The notes under the pieces are model-generated. The model did not search any database, had not been told where the DNA came from, and saw only the letters and a list, made by a program, of their open reading frames with translations. DNA of 64,000 nt from Symbiodinium natans. Taxonomy: Eukaryota > Sar > Dinophyceae > Suessiales > Symbiodiniaceae. Location of the stretch: assembly GCA_905221605.1 (NCBI GenBank), contig CAJNDS010002722.1, positions 234,193 through 298,192 on the forward strand, given 5' to 3'. Below, piece by piece: positions 53,340 to 62,999 of the stretch. A program made the position numbers and the translations under genes. Position 1 is the stretch's first letter, and each line of letters opens with the position of its first letter.

Positions 53340-53578
53340 AAACCCTTAACCCCTTCACCCTAAAACCCTAAAACCCTAAAACCCTAAAACCCTAAAAACC
53401 CTAAAACCCTAAAACCCTAAAACCCTAAAACCCTAAAGCCCTAAAACCCTAAAACCCTAAACCCTAAACCCTAAAACCCTAAAACCTTAAAACCCTAAAA
53501 CCCTAAAACCCTAAAACCCTAAAACCCTAAAACCCTAAAACCCTAAAACCCTAAACCCTAAACCCTAAACCCTAAACC
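53340..53578. repeat. (CCCTAAAA)n octamer array
   Basis: About 25 copies of the octamer CCCTAAAA, bounded by heptamer copies. The complement, TTTTAGGG, is the telomere type of some green algae; here it is an interstitial variant. Confidence 0.95.
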
Positions 53579-53617
53579 GCGCCGGGGCTCATGGTTCTCG
53601 ACTTTGAAGGCGTCCAG
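53579..53617 (+). CDS. candidate mini-exon
   Basis: It reads APGLMVLDFEGVQ with a GC donor (gtccag|GCttga). The left flank is CCCTAAA. Confidence 0.4.
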
Positions 53618-54194
53618 GCTTGAAAATTCTCCAGGGTTTAGGGTTTAGGGTTTGGGGTTTAGGGTTTAGGGTTTAGGGTTTAGGGTTTAGGGTTTAGGGT
53701 TTAGGGTTTAGGCACAAACAAGATTCTCTTGGTCGGGTTTAGGGTTTGGGGTGTAGGGTTTAGGGAATTCTGGGCTTTCGTCTACCCCTAGGGTACCGAA
53801 AGTTAGTAACTTCCTTACAGGGGGGTAGTTGCAGGGTTTGCTTCCCACAGCTCTTGGAAAATTCCAAGCAATTAGAACCCTGAACCCTAATCCCTGAACC
53901 TTAAACCCTAAACCCTAAACCCTAACCATAAGAGGATTCTACACCCTAACCCCGAAGCATAGGAGGACTCTAAACACTAGGCCACAATCAGAGGACTCTG
54001 AAACTCTAACGCCCCTAAACCCAGGACTCTAAGCCGCAAACCCTAAACATACAAGGACTCTAAACCCTAAGACCCTGAACCCTGAACCCCAACCACAAGA
54101 AAAGGGCTCTCAAACCCTCAACCCCAAGATCTCCCTTCAAACTAAACCCTAATCCCCAAACCTAAGCCCTAAACCCTAAACCCATGAATCGCAG

Positions 54195-54294
54195 GACAGA
54201 AGTGATCCCTCCAACATGGGAAACCCGCGAATTGCCCTCTGAAAAGGGAGCAACAAAACGCCTCCCTTCCCAGAGAGCCCAAGACCCCATTTAG
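54195..54294 (+). CDS. candidate terminal exon
   Basis: Acceptor gaatcgcag|G is followed by TEVIPPTWETRELPSEKGAT, then KRLPSQRAQDPI and a TAG. The family is unknown. Confidence 0.55.
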
Positions 54295-54699
54295 GGTTTA
54301 GAGTTTCAGGTTCAGTTTAGGGTTTAGAGTCCTCTGTTATGGTTTAGGGGTTAGGGTTTAGTTTTTTTTGGCAAATCCAACTGCGACGTTCTCTACACAG
54401 TTGGCAATAATGGCTTCCCTTTTCTCAGCGGAGCCCTATGAACGATGCCGGTTTAGGTTTAGGTAGGGTTTAGGGTTTAAATTTAGGGTTTAGGGCTCAG
54501 GTGCACATACCCTTAGTTCAGAAGAAGGATGGCTACATACATTAACCGAGAGCAAACCCTAAACCCTAAACCCTAAACCCTAAACCCTAAACCCTAAACC
54601 CTAAACCCGATGGAATCGCCAAATTAGGGGCATCCTGCTCTCTCGGTTTGGGTCGGCCGGGGCTGCTGTGACTGGCTGCTGCCTCTAGTTCTGCTTACA

Positions 54700-54869
54700 G
54701 GGTTTAGGGTTTAGGGTTTGGGGGTTAGGGTTTGGGGTTTGGGGTTTAGGGTTTGGGGTTTAGGGTTTGGGGTTTGGGGTTTGGGGTTTGAAGTTTAGGG
54801 TTTGGGGTTTAGGGTTTGGGGTTTGGGGTTTGGGGTTTGGGGTTTGGGGTTTGGGGTTTGGGGTTTGGG
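54700..54869. repeat. GGGGTTT variant array
   Basis: Heptamers mix agggttt and ggggttt, ending in a pure (GGGGTTT) run. Confidence 0.9.
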
Positions 54870-54948
54870 GAAGCATTGTGTGAAGAGCGCTTGGTCGTAG
54901 CGCGTTTTGGTTGTGGGCGCTGGCTGCGTTTCAAGAGAGACCTCCTAA
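54870..54948 (+). CDS. candidate exon
   Basis: It reads EALCEERLVVARFGCGRWLR and FKRDLL between a G-strand array (left) and a C-strand array (right), the reverse of the usual order. Confidence 0.5.
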
Positions 54949-55025
54949 ACCCTAAACCCTAAACCCCAAACCCTAAACCCTAAACCCTAACCCCCCCTTG
55001 AAACCCCCTTAAGAACCCGATAGCT

Positions 55026-55089
55026 GAACCGCTGCGCTGCAGCCCCGTGCTGGCAAGAGTTGCGCGCCGATCCATGAGCAGCGAAGAAG
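55026..55089 (+). CDS. candidate exon
   Basis: It reads EPLRCSPVLARVARRSMSSE(E) to a GT donor (aag|gtttct). An internal ctgcag acceptor is possible. Confidence 0.5.
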
Positions 55090-55172
55090 GTTTCTATCCC
55101 AAACCCCAAACCCCGAACCCCAAACCCCAAACCCTAAACCCTAAACCCCTAACCCCTAAACCCTAAACCCTA

Positions 55173-55244
55173 AACGGTACCTTGGGGAGGCCGGCGCCCT
55201 GCCCCTCGCGCAATGACGAAATCCGACAAGCCCTGGACCCCTAA
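55173..55244 (+). CDS. candidate terminal exon
   Basis: It reads NGTLGRPAPCPSRNDEIRQA, then LDP and a TAA. Unknown. Confidence 0.4.
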   Translation, partial: NGTLGRPAPCPSRNDEIRQALDP

Positions 55245-55863
55245 ACATGCCCAAGCCCCTAACTCTCTGTATGCTAAACCCCCCCAACCCTAATCCCGAA
55301 GCCCGAAAGAGGCCAACATTGGGATTAGCAAGTCGTTCATTGAAGTGGGGCTACGAAGTAGGAGAAGCGCCCAAGTGGGGTCTCTTTTGGGAGTACTTAC
55401 ACCTCTACCTTAACCCCCAAACTCGATACCCGAAGCCCCTAAACCCTAAACTCTAAGCCCTAAGCCCTAAGCCCTAGACCCTGCTGACTAAATCCTCCCG
55501 ATCCCCCAAGCAGACGCGTGGTTCCCATGCCTAGCGATTGGGGCTTCTTGTTAGGGTTTAGGGTTAAGGGTTTAAGGTTTAGGGTTTAGGGTTTAGGGTT
55601 TAGGGTTTAGGGTTTAGGGTTAAGGGTTTAAGGGTTTAAGGTTTGGGATTTGGGATTTGGGGTTTGGGGTTTATCTACGGCTAGTTTCATGGGCCCTTGA
55701 CATGGTCTCTTACCTCCCTTTCGGAGTACGCGCCCTTAATTTGTACAGGGTATATATATATATATATCTATAGATAGCAAGGGCCCCCCTTCTCAGGGAC
55801 CATGTAACTTTTCTAAAAGTGTAGTATTCAGGGTTTAGGGTTTAGGGACCAAGGGTTTAGGGG

Positions 55864-55971
55864 CTTCTTGTTAGTAAAGTGACTCCGGCGGCCAAGCTTG
55901 TTGAGGGAAGTGTACCCCGAAGTCAAAGACACCTAGACCCTACATTCCTGCATTGGGAATTACTTTGTTAG
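55864..55971 (+). CDS. candidate terminal exon
   Basis: It reads LLVSKVTPAAKLVEGSVPRS, then QRHLDPTFLHWELLC and a TAG. The family is unknown. Confidence 0.45.
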   Translation, partial: LLVSKVTPAAKLVEGSVPRSQRHLDPTFLHWELLC

Positions 55972-56066
55972 TTTTTGTTTCTATAAAACCCAAGAGGATA
56001 TTAACAATATTGTTCTTGGTTAAGGTTCTAAGGGGGGTACAGCCCTGCAAACCCTAAATCCTATAA

Positions 56067-56175
56067 CACGTGGAAGAGCTAGAACCGGCAGAAACCTCCT
56101 TTGACCTCATGAGCGTGGCTTGCACGCTGCGGGCACTCGAAAGCCCGAAACCTTACTTGCAACGGAGCCCAAAAG
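56067..56175 (+). CDS. candidate exon, 36 codons
   Basis: It reads HVEELEPAETSFDLMSVACT, then LRALESPKPYLQRSPK, to a GT donor (aaaag|gtttat). Its amphipathic helical pattern is very protein-like. The family is unknown. Confidence 0.6.
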
Positions 56176-56409
56176 GTTTATCATACAGTCTGAACCCTAA
56201 ACCCTAAACCGCGGTACCCTAGGCCCTGAACATGATGCCCTGTACCGGAAGACCATCCTAGACCCCCAAACCCTCGTCCCTAAACGCTAAGCCCCGGGAA
56301 CACCAAGCTCCAAACACGAAACGCTGAACACTGAACCCAGCCTTCTGTTCATGGGTTTATATAGGGTTTAGGGTTTAGGGTTTAGGGCTTAGGGTTTAGG
56401 GTTTAGGGT

Positions 56410-56690
56410 TTGGGACCGCTATCCAATGCCGTGGGCGAGCTACGATCTGGGGGTTAGGTTCCCTTTGGCCACGCAAAGCTCAACTAGAGCCGAACAAGGG
56501 CAACACTCTTCCCAAACCCAATGCGCTACTACAAAATCCTTCTCTTTGTAACTTTGTAATGGACTACGAAAGGCTCGAGGTAGACCCTCATCTCCAGGCA
56601 AAATCCGAAGCAAAACCCTTGTCCTTAAGCCCTTGTCTGGTGAGCCCTGAACCCTACGACCCTGAACCCTACCAACCAACCTAAACCCTA
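56410..56690. CDS. coding-like island, strand uncertain
   Basis: The minus frame (56679-56440) contains YKEKDFVVAHWVWEECCPCS. Plus frames contain RYPMPWASYDLGVRFPLATQ and NALLQNPSLCNFVMDYERLE. No heptamers occur inside. I cannot choose between them. Confidence 0.35.
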
Positions 56691-56830
56691 CCTGCAGGCT
56701 CGAATGTAGTGATTTCGGTATAGGGGGCTATGCTCCGCTAATAAGGTACTGCATCGGAGCAGTTAGGTCAAGTAAAGCCCTGGGACCTAAACCCCAAATT
56801 CTAAACCTTAAACCCCAACCCCATCGCCCT

Positions 56831-56947
56831 ATGTGGAAAGATCGTTTGTGCCTGGAGCTTGTCGTGCACTGCGGAACTTTCAGTGACATGCGGGCAGTTC
56901 TCTTCACTATCATCGATTTACGGCTAAGGGTACTTGTGGTACCCTGA
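56831..56947 (+). CDS. small ORF or exon
   Basis: ATG opens 38 codons, MWKDRLCLELVVHCGTFSDM then RAVLFTIIDLRLRVLVVP, to a TGA. It is hydrophobic at the C-terminus. A minus-strand frame also spans the site. Confidence 0.4.
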   Translation: MWKDRLCLELVVHCGTFSDMRAVLFTIIDLRLRVLVVP

Positions 56948-57038
56948 AAGGCTTTACCTGAAGACTCTAATGGCCCCTAGAAACAGGGTTTAGGGTTTAG
57001 GGTTTAGGGCTTAGGGAAATACCCTGAACTGGAAGCAG

Positions 57039-57109
57039 GCTCCGTTGCAATGATGGTGTGAACTTGCCGCGTGGGCGGCGCTGTGCACCCGAGTTTGCCA
57101 CCATGATGG
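57039..57109 (+). CDS. candidate exon
   Basis: Acceptor ggaagcag|G is followed by LRCNDGVNLPRGRRCAPEFA TMM up to TTTAGGG. The family is unknown. Confidence 0.6.
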
Positions 57110-57190
57110 GTTTAGGGTTTAGGGTTTAGGGTTTAGGGTTTAGGGTTTAGGGTTTAGGGTTTAGGGTTTAGGGTTTAGGGTTTAGGGTCA

Positions 57191-57240
57191 AACCTGAACC
57201 TCCATCCGGGCTACGTGCCGCTTAACTACCCCCAAAACCC
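57191..57240 (+). CDS. candidate mini-exon
   Basis: It reads NLNLHPGYVPLNYPQN after a long G-strand array. Splice sites are unclear. Confidence 0.4.
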
Positions 57241-57508
57241 TATAAACCTAAACCCGAAGCTCTAAACACTTAAACCTTGGGATCTTCCCCTTGAAACTAA
57301 ACTACCCCCTAGTACCATCCCGAGTAAGGCCTGTTAGCATCATTCAGGGGGAACATCCCAACCTAAACCCTAAGCCCTAAGCTGAGGAATTAGGGTTTGC
57401 CCAAGGGCACAAACTTAAGGGTCCAAGGTAAAGGTACAACCCCTAAACCCGAAGCCCTAAGCCCTAAGCCTAAACCCTAAACCCTAAGCCAAAACCCTAA
57501 ACCCCAAA

Positions 57509-57607
57509 GACAACGATGCTTCGACCCCACCTCGGATCCTGGCCGCTTCGTTTCACTCGTCGGCACGGGCACATGGATTCGGATCCTTCTGCAGTGCAAG
57601 GAAAAAG
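57509..57607 (+). CDS. candidate exon
   Basis: It reads DNDASTPPRILAASFHSSAR, then AHGFGSFCSARKK, to aag|gtttag, where the donor GT belongs to the repeat. Confidence 0.55.
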
Positions 57608-57965
57608 GTTTAGGGTTTAGGGTAGGGGTTTAGGGTTTAGGGTGTAAGGTTTAGGGTTTAGGGTTTAGGGTTTAGGGTTGAGGGAAGAATGGGTTCCAGA
57701 GGCCCGAGGTTTCGGTCGTAGGGTTTTGGGTTTCAGGGTTGAAGGTTTCAGGGTTTGGGGTACTTGTCCTTGGGGTGGTGGCCAGGGCACCTGAGGCTCC
57801 CTTTTCGGGGGCTCCTTTTTTGTAAGGTGTCGTACGATTATGTGGGGCCGGGTTTAGGGTTTAGGGTTTAGGGCTCAGGGTCCCCCAAAAGGGTCCCGAA
57901 TTCGGAGAACTGCCCCCGATACTACTGATTGCAGCACCGTGACTCTTCCCGCCACTCCAGCAAGC

Positions 57966-58225
57966 CTAGACCCTAAACCCTAAACCCTGGACCCTGAACC
58001 CTAAACCCTGAACCCTGAACCCTGTACCCTGAACCCTGAACCCTGAACCAAACCCTAAACCCTGAACCCTGAACCCTGAACCCTGAACCCTGAACCCTGA
58101 ACCCTGAACCCTGAACCCTGAACCCTGAACCCTGAACCCTGAACCCTGAACCCTGAACCCTGAACCCTGAACCAAACCCTAAACCTTGAAACCTGAACCC
58201 CAAACCCTAAACCCTGAACCCTGAA
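57966..58225. repeat. (AACCCTG)n variant array
   Basis: About 30 copies of the heptamer with G replacing A, with two small deletions. The complement (agggttc) array is at 23228-23300. Confidence 0.95.
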
Positions 58226-58430
58226 CCCATTGTTCGCCTTCCGGTCTCAAGGCATGAACTGTTAGTGGGGGGCCCTCTTGGAGGGCTCGGGGTTTTTGTT
58301 TAGGGTTTAGGGTTTAGGGTTTAGGGCTTTCCGGTGTTTTGGAGCTTGACGGTTCAGGGGGTTCGGCGTCTGCGCCACCACACGTAGACAAGCCAGAGGT
58401 GGCCCTCTTAGCACACACCTGAAGATCTAC

Positions 58431-58465
<35 letters not shown>

Positions 58466-58627
58466 TGTATAGATAGTATCGCACTTAGTTTATACCCTGG
58501 AGTCGCAGCAAACCACCCTCAGAGACAGCAGCAACCCGGCTGGGAGGGTAAATACTTTAGGGCTTAGGGGCTTCAGGTCTTGAAGCCAGCGCCCCCCCAA
58601 AAAATACCCCCACCCAAACAATACGCC

Positions 58628-58687
58628 ATGAAGCGCCCCTTCAATGGCGGGGTCGAGCCCGGCAAGCGGCCCAAGGGAGGCCCGGAC
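58628..58687 (+). CDS. possible first exon of the RRM gene
   Basis: ATG opens MKRPFNGGVEPGKRPKGGPD, basic with a nuclear-localisation look, ending at a CCCTAAA array. It is the nearest upstream ATG exon to the RRM exons at 62.0-62.9 kb. The link is inference. Confidence 0.45.
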
Positions 58688-59316
58688 CCCCTAAACCCTG
58701 AACCCTAAACCCCAAACCCTAAACCCTAAACCCCAAACCCTAAACCCTAAACCCCTAAACCCTATACCCCAGAACCCTGAACCCTAACCCCTGAACCCTG
58801 CGCTCCCTGAACCCTCAGCCCGAAACCTTCCAAGGGTTTCCCAGGCCTTGGACTTGGAACCCTCAGCCCTCATCCTCTTGGCCGGGCTTTGGGGGTTTTG
58901 AGGGTGTTGATGGGGCTTATAGGTTTTTTGGGGCTGTTTATAGGGCCTCAAACCCTAAACCCTAAACCCTAAACCCTAAACCCTAAACCCTAAACCCTAG
59001 GGCTGACTGATGGGGTAGACAGGGTTTAGGGATTTTGGGTCTTGCAGGGGTTGATAGGGTTTACAGGGTTTGTGGTGCTTTTCCGGGCATATTGCGACCC
59101 AAGCGATGTTACCTATATGCTCCCAGGGCTGAGGTTTCCATTCGGGGCCGTACAGGATTACTATAGGGTTTAGGGTTTAGGGTTCAGGGTTTAGGGTTTA
59201 GGGTTTAGGGTTTAGGGTTTAGGGTTTAGGGTTAATCACCAGTCTGTTTCTAGGAAGGGGGTTTAGGGCATGGGCGCGACAAAGCCGGTTCCAAGCATTG
59301 AGCCCCCAAACCCTGA

Positions 59317-59672
59317 ACTACCCACCGTCTGGGAAGCGGCGCCTACAAGGTGACCTTCGGCTTGGACAACTGGATGGAGGGCAACGAACCGTTGCAGGAG
59401 CTGACGCAACAGGACAAAGCGCGCAGCGCGCACGAAGACCAATTTGCGTACTACGGTGGCTTGTACTTGCGGGGCGACGTGGACTACCATTAGTCCGGCG
59501 CTAGCGACCTCAGGGAGAAGCACACAATCGTGGCCGGCATCATGATCTGCGATCGCATTGCGATCTCTACGCAGGAGGTGCTGCTGAACTTCAGCCCATG
59601 ACGGACAAGTTGTGCAAGCAGCACGCGCAGTTCTGGACTTCTGCGCTGTCCTTGCTCGGCAAATTCTCCTAA
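59317..59672 (+). pseudogene. intron-less coding relic of unknown family
   Basis: About 355 bases without heptamers. One frame reads GSGAYKVTFGLDNWMEGN, LTQQDKARSAHEDQFAYYGG and LYLRGDVDYH, then TAG (59491), then SGASDLREKHTIVAGIMICD and ISTQEVLLNFSP. One frame change later it reads MTDKLCKQHAQFWTSALSLL GKFS and a TAA. The in-frame stop and frameshift mark a relic. Unlike neighbouring 50-120-base exons it is continuous, which suggests insertion from processed RNA. An opposite-strand open frame (59838-59263) is judged a shadow. Confidence 0.5.
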
Positions 59673-60109
59673 ACCCAAGCCTACTTGGAGGTTCATAGGT
59701 ACTTACAACCCCAAGGACATCTGCACGTATCAGCCCCCTTAAGTCCCCCAAGTAGGTTATACGTACAGCTATATTTTTTGGACATAGGTACCCTTGCGCC
59801 TCCAAATAAGGACACTCCGAAGCCCCCTGAATCCTCAAGGGCTTAGGGCTTCGGGTTTAGGCCTCGGGTTGTAGGACTCATGTCAAGGCTTCAACCGGTT
59901 AAGCTCGAAACCGAGAAGCGCCAAAACACCGCATGAACACGAGGCCAATATTCAAAGACCCATAAACCTTCTAAGCCGTATGAATCCGAGAATTTAAACC
60001 CTAAACTCCAAATCCTAAACCCCAAACCCTAACCCTAGCCCTAAACCCCAAACCCTAAACCCTAGCCCTAAACCCCAAACCCTAAACCCCAAACCCCAAA
60101 CCCTAAACC

Positions 60110-60164
60110 CTTCAAGTTTGGGCAGCAGCGAGAATCGACTGGCAGCCCCACACCCGGACCCCAG
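60110..60164 (+). CDS. candidate exon
   Basis: It reads LQVWAAARIDWQPHTRTP to cag|gtttct. The left flank is a CCCTAAA array. Confidence 0.55.
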
Positions 60165-60638
60165 GTTTCTCTCGTTTAGGCTTGCTTAGGGTTTAGGGTT
60201 TAGGGTTTAGGGTTTAGGGTTTAGGGTTTAGGGTTTAGGGTTTGGGGTGTAGGGTTTAGGGTTTAGGGTTTAGGGTTTAGGGTTCAGGGTTTAGGGCTTC
60301 GGGTTTGGGTTTAGGGTTTAGGGTGTAGGGTTTAGGGTTTAGGGCTTATGCTCTTCATAATCTTCGCCCCTTCAGACCCAGTACTTTCTGGTTCTTTGTG
60401 AGGGTCGTCTCTTGCGTATGGTTTTTCGCGTTTCGGAATCTTAAGGCTGTTTACAGTTCTTAAGCCTAATTAAGGTCCTTTAAGGGGGGTAAAACCTACG
60501 GGGGCGGTACTATAGAGTGGGGTAGTAACTTTGTGGTGCTTTACTGTAACTGTAGATCCCTAGCCTTTTGGGGTTTATTGGGTTTCTTAAATACGGCAGC
60601 TAAAAGTTTAATTGTTTACTACCCTCCTAAGTGCAGCC

Positions 60639-60720
60639 AAGTAAGGGAGCCCATGATATACCGAGCATGGCGACCTAAAGCCTCCAGTCAGTCCAACTTC
60701 AGGGGCAACCCCCAAAACGT
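60639..60720 (+). CDS. possible exon
   Basis: It reads REPMIYRAWRPKASSQSNFR and GNPQN, basic. A larger open frame from 60533 includes it. Confidence 0.4.
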
Positions 60721-60968
60721 GAACCCTAAGCCCTGAGACCTAAACCTGCAACCTCAAATCCTATAAGCCCTAAACCCCAAAACCTAAACCTCAAACCCTC
60801 TAAACCCTAAACCCTGTAGAGCTTAGGGCGTTTTACAATTTCAGGGACTCGGGGTTCATGGCGGCAGAACCCTAAACCCTAAACCCTAAACCCTAAACCC
60901 TAAACCTTAAGCCCTCTAAACCCCAAACCCTATACCCTCAGAAGCTGTAAACCCCAGCCGCCGGGCAG

Positions 60969-61027
60969 GTACCGGCACGGTCGGAGAGGCGCCCGCATCC
61001 GATAAGGAGAGCACCCTCAAACCCGAA
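60969..61027 (+). CDS. candidate exon
   Basis: Acceptor gccgggcag|GT is followed by TGTVGEAPASDKESTLKP. The family is unknown. Confidence 0.45.
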
Positions 61028-61183
61028 ACCCGAAACCCCTAAACCCTAAACCGTAAACCCTAAACCCTAAACCCTGAACCCTAAACCCTGAGACCTCAAC
61101 CCTAAACAAAGCCGACAAGCCCATATATTCCCGAAGCCTGAACTCGAAACCCTAAGCCTGAAGCGTACAGCCCACAGCCCAGA

Positions 61184-61258
61184 GCCTATGTGAGGGCTTC
61201 GGACTTTTTGCACGGATGGAACTGTAGCAGCCCTCAAGACATGTTTGAGACCTGCTAA
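61184..61258 (+). CDS. candidate exon
   Basis: It reads AYVRASDFLHGWNCSSPQDM FETC and then a TAA. An acceptor-like cccacag lies 8 bases upstream. Confidence 0.5.
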   Translation, partial: AYVRASDFLHGWNCSSPQDMFETC

Positions 61259-61562
61259 ACCCTAAACCCTAAACCCTAAACCCTAAACCCTAAACCCTAA
61301 ACCCTACCTCACTCCACAAATTCGGGCTCATGGACTTTAGGTTCGGGGTTTTGGGCGAAGGTCCAGGGGGGTAAACCCAACAAACATACTCACCACTTGC
61401 TAAGCGCCTCCCTTGCACCCTCAGTGGTCAGCACTAAACCCTACACCCTAAACCCTAAACCCTAGCGATTTTTCTTGCGAGATCCTAAGCTCAAAGCCCT
61501 GAACCTTGCACACATAGGGCCGGGGATTTAGGATCTAGGCTTCATGCTTCCCTATAGGCTCT

Positions 61563-61621
61563 CAAGCTCCAAGGAAACGTAATCCCAAGGGTCTGCAACA
61601 ACTGCAGCTTCAGCTCGATGG
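61563..61621 (+). CDS. candidate exon with CxxC
   Basis: It reads LKLQGNVIPRVCNNCSFSSM and then TTTAGGG. The CNNC suggests a zinc-binding or redox site. Confidence 0.5.
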
Positions 61622-62016
61622 GTTTAGGGTTTAGGGTTTAGGGTTTAGGGTTTAGGGTTTAGGGTTTAGGGTTTAGGGTTTAGGGTTTAGGGTTTTCATT
61701 TTAGGGTCTAGGGTTTGGGGAATTAGGGTAAGGGTATTAGGGTAATTATTGGGGTTTAAGGCGTTCGGGTGTTAGGGTATTAGGGTTAAGGGCGTTAGGA
61801 TTCAGAGTATACGTCACAGTCTTCGCCCCTAGGCCCACAACCTCCACTGGGAGGTTGATAGGTAATTAGTTGTAGTTGGGTTGTAAGTAGGGCAAGTCGA
61901 AACCCTACTTGAACCCACTTCTGCATCTCAAAAGGGAGCCCTAAACGCTAAACCCTACACCCAAACCCCAAACCCCAAACCCACGTAAGCATGTAAGCAG
62001 TGCTTCCCCATTGCAG

Positions 62017-62095
62017 ATCCGCTACGAGACTGCCGATGAGGCGCATGTTTGCGTCAAGGAAGGGGCAAGGACTCCTGAACCAGCTGGAAGCCCCC
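62017..62095 (+). CDS. exon of probable RNA-recognition-motif protein
   Basis: Acceptor cttccccattgcag is one of the best in the window. It is followed by IRYETADEAHVCVKEGARTP. 'I+YETxDEA' resembles the RNP1-to-helix-2 part of an RRM. A GC (gatgag|GCgcat) inside is a possible earlier donor. Confidence 0.6.
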
Positions 62096-62440
62096 CAAAC
62101 CCTTCAGCCCCTCAACCCCTTCCCCCCCTCTAAACCCTAAACCCTAAACCCTAAACCCCCTAAACCCCCTAAACCCCCTAAACCCCCTAAGCCCTAAACC
62201 CTGAACACTGAGCCCCTGCTCTCCTCCCTCCCGAGCGAAAGCCCCAAACGAGACACTCGGAGGCCCCGGAGACTCTAAAGCCACCTTAGCTAGGCTAAGG
62301 GCTTAGGGGTGTAGCGTTTGGGGTTTAGGGTTTCGGGTTTGGGGTCTAGGGTTTAGGGTTTAGGGTTTAGGGTCTAGGGTTTAGGGTGCATTTCTCAGAG
62401 GAAACCTACCAAATCCCACATTGAAGGGTAGACTAGCAGG

Positions 62441-62641
62441 ATGGGCTCTTCACATCACAACAAGCTCATTTGGGGTACTGGACTTGTAGCCAGCCCTTTT
62501 CTTGAACCCAACCCCACTCCCCTTCCCACGCCCAAAGCCCCAAACCCCGCAAAGCCCCATATGCATCGAAGCCGAATCATTACCACTCACCAGCCCCTAC
62601 ACGAAGGTTGTTGTACAAACTACCCAGAACACCAGTTCTAA
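62441..62641 (+). CDS. possible small ORF
   Basis: ATG opens 66 codons, MGSSHHNKLIWGTGLVASPF, then a Pro-rich middle and HEGCCTNYPEHQF. It lies between RRM-like exons and may be intronic sequence. Confidence 0.3.
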   Translation: MGSSHHNKLIWGTGLVASPFLEPNPTPLPTPKAPNPAKPHMHRSRIITTHQPLHEGCCTNYPEHQF

Positions 62642-62659
62642 GTTCTAATCTAATCACAG

Positions 62660-62775
62660 GGCCTACATGAACGGCGGCCTGGGAGCCTCCACAATTAAAG
62701 TCAGAAAGCTTCTCAACAGGCTTAAAGCCTATAAGCCTAATCCTACCAACTTTAGGATTGGAGCCCCAAACCCTG
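62660..62775 (+). CDS. candidate exon, basic
   Basis: Acceptor tctaatctaatcacag|G opens AYMNGGLGASTIKVRKLLNR, then LKAYKPNPTNFRIGAP. It probably belongs to the same gene as the RRM exons. Confidence 0.55.
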
Positions 62776-62870
62776 AGCCCTAAAACCTAAAATGAAGAGC
62801 TGCAAAAGTACAAGCCCTAAACCTACACCCTAAACCCTAAACCCTAAGCCCTAAACCCTAAACCGCACAG

Positions 62871-62932
62871 GCTCGTGAGGCTCTGGCCATGGATGGTGGT
62901 GACTTCCAAGGGTGCCGCTCCCTGTTGGGGAG
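62871..62932 (+). CDS. exon encoding RRM C-terminal part
   Basis: Acceptor aaccgcacag|G and donor gag|gtcaat frame AREALAMDGGDFQGCRSLLG. The pattern A-x-x-A-L-x-M-D-G-x-D-F-x-G-x-x-L is the second helix and last strand of an RNA-recognition motif. The gene would act in RNA processing or binding. Confidence 0.7.
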
Positions 62933-62999
62933 GTCAATGTAGGGTTTAGGGTTTAGGGTTTAGGGTTTAGGGTTTAGGGTTTAGGGTTTAGGGTTTAGG

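Noticed and set aside
57966-58203. Minus-strand frames of repeated VQGSGFR
   Set aside because: They are the AACCCTG array read in frame; a heptamer without a TAA/TAG stays open and mimics a coding repeat.
59263-59838. 191-codon minus-strand frame
   Set aside because: It is antisense to a better coding frame on the + strand and looks like a GC-driven shadow.
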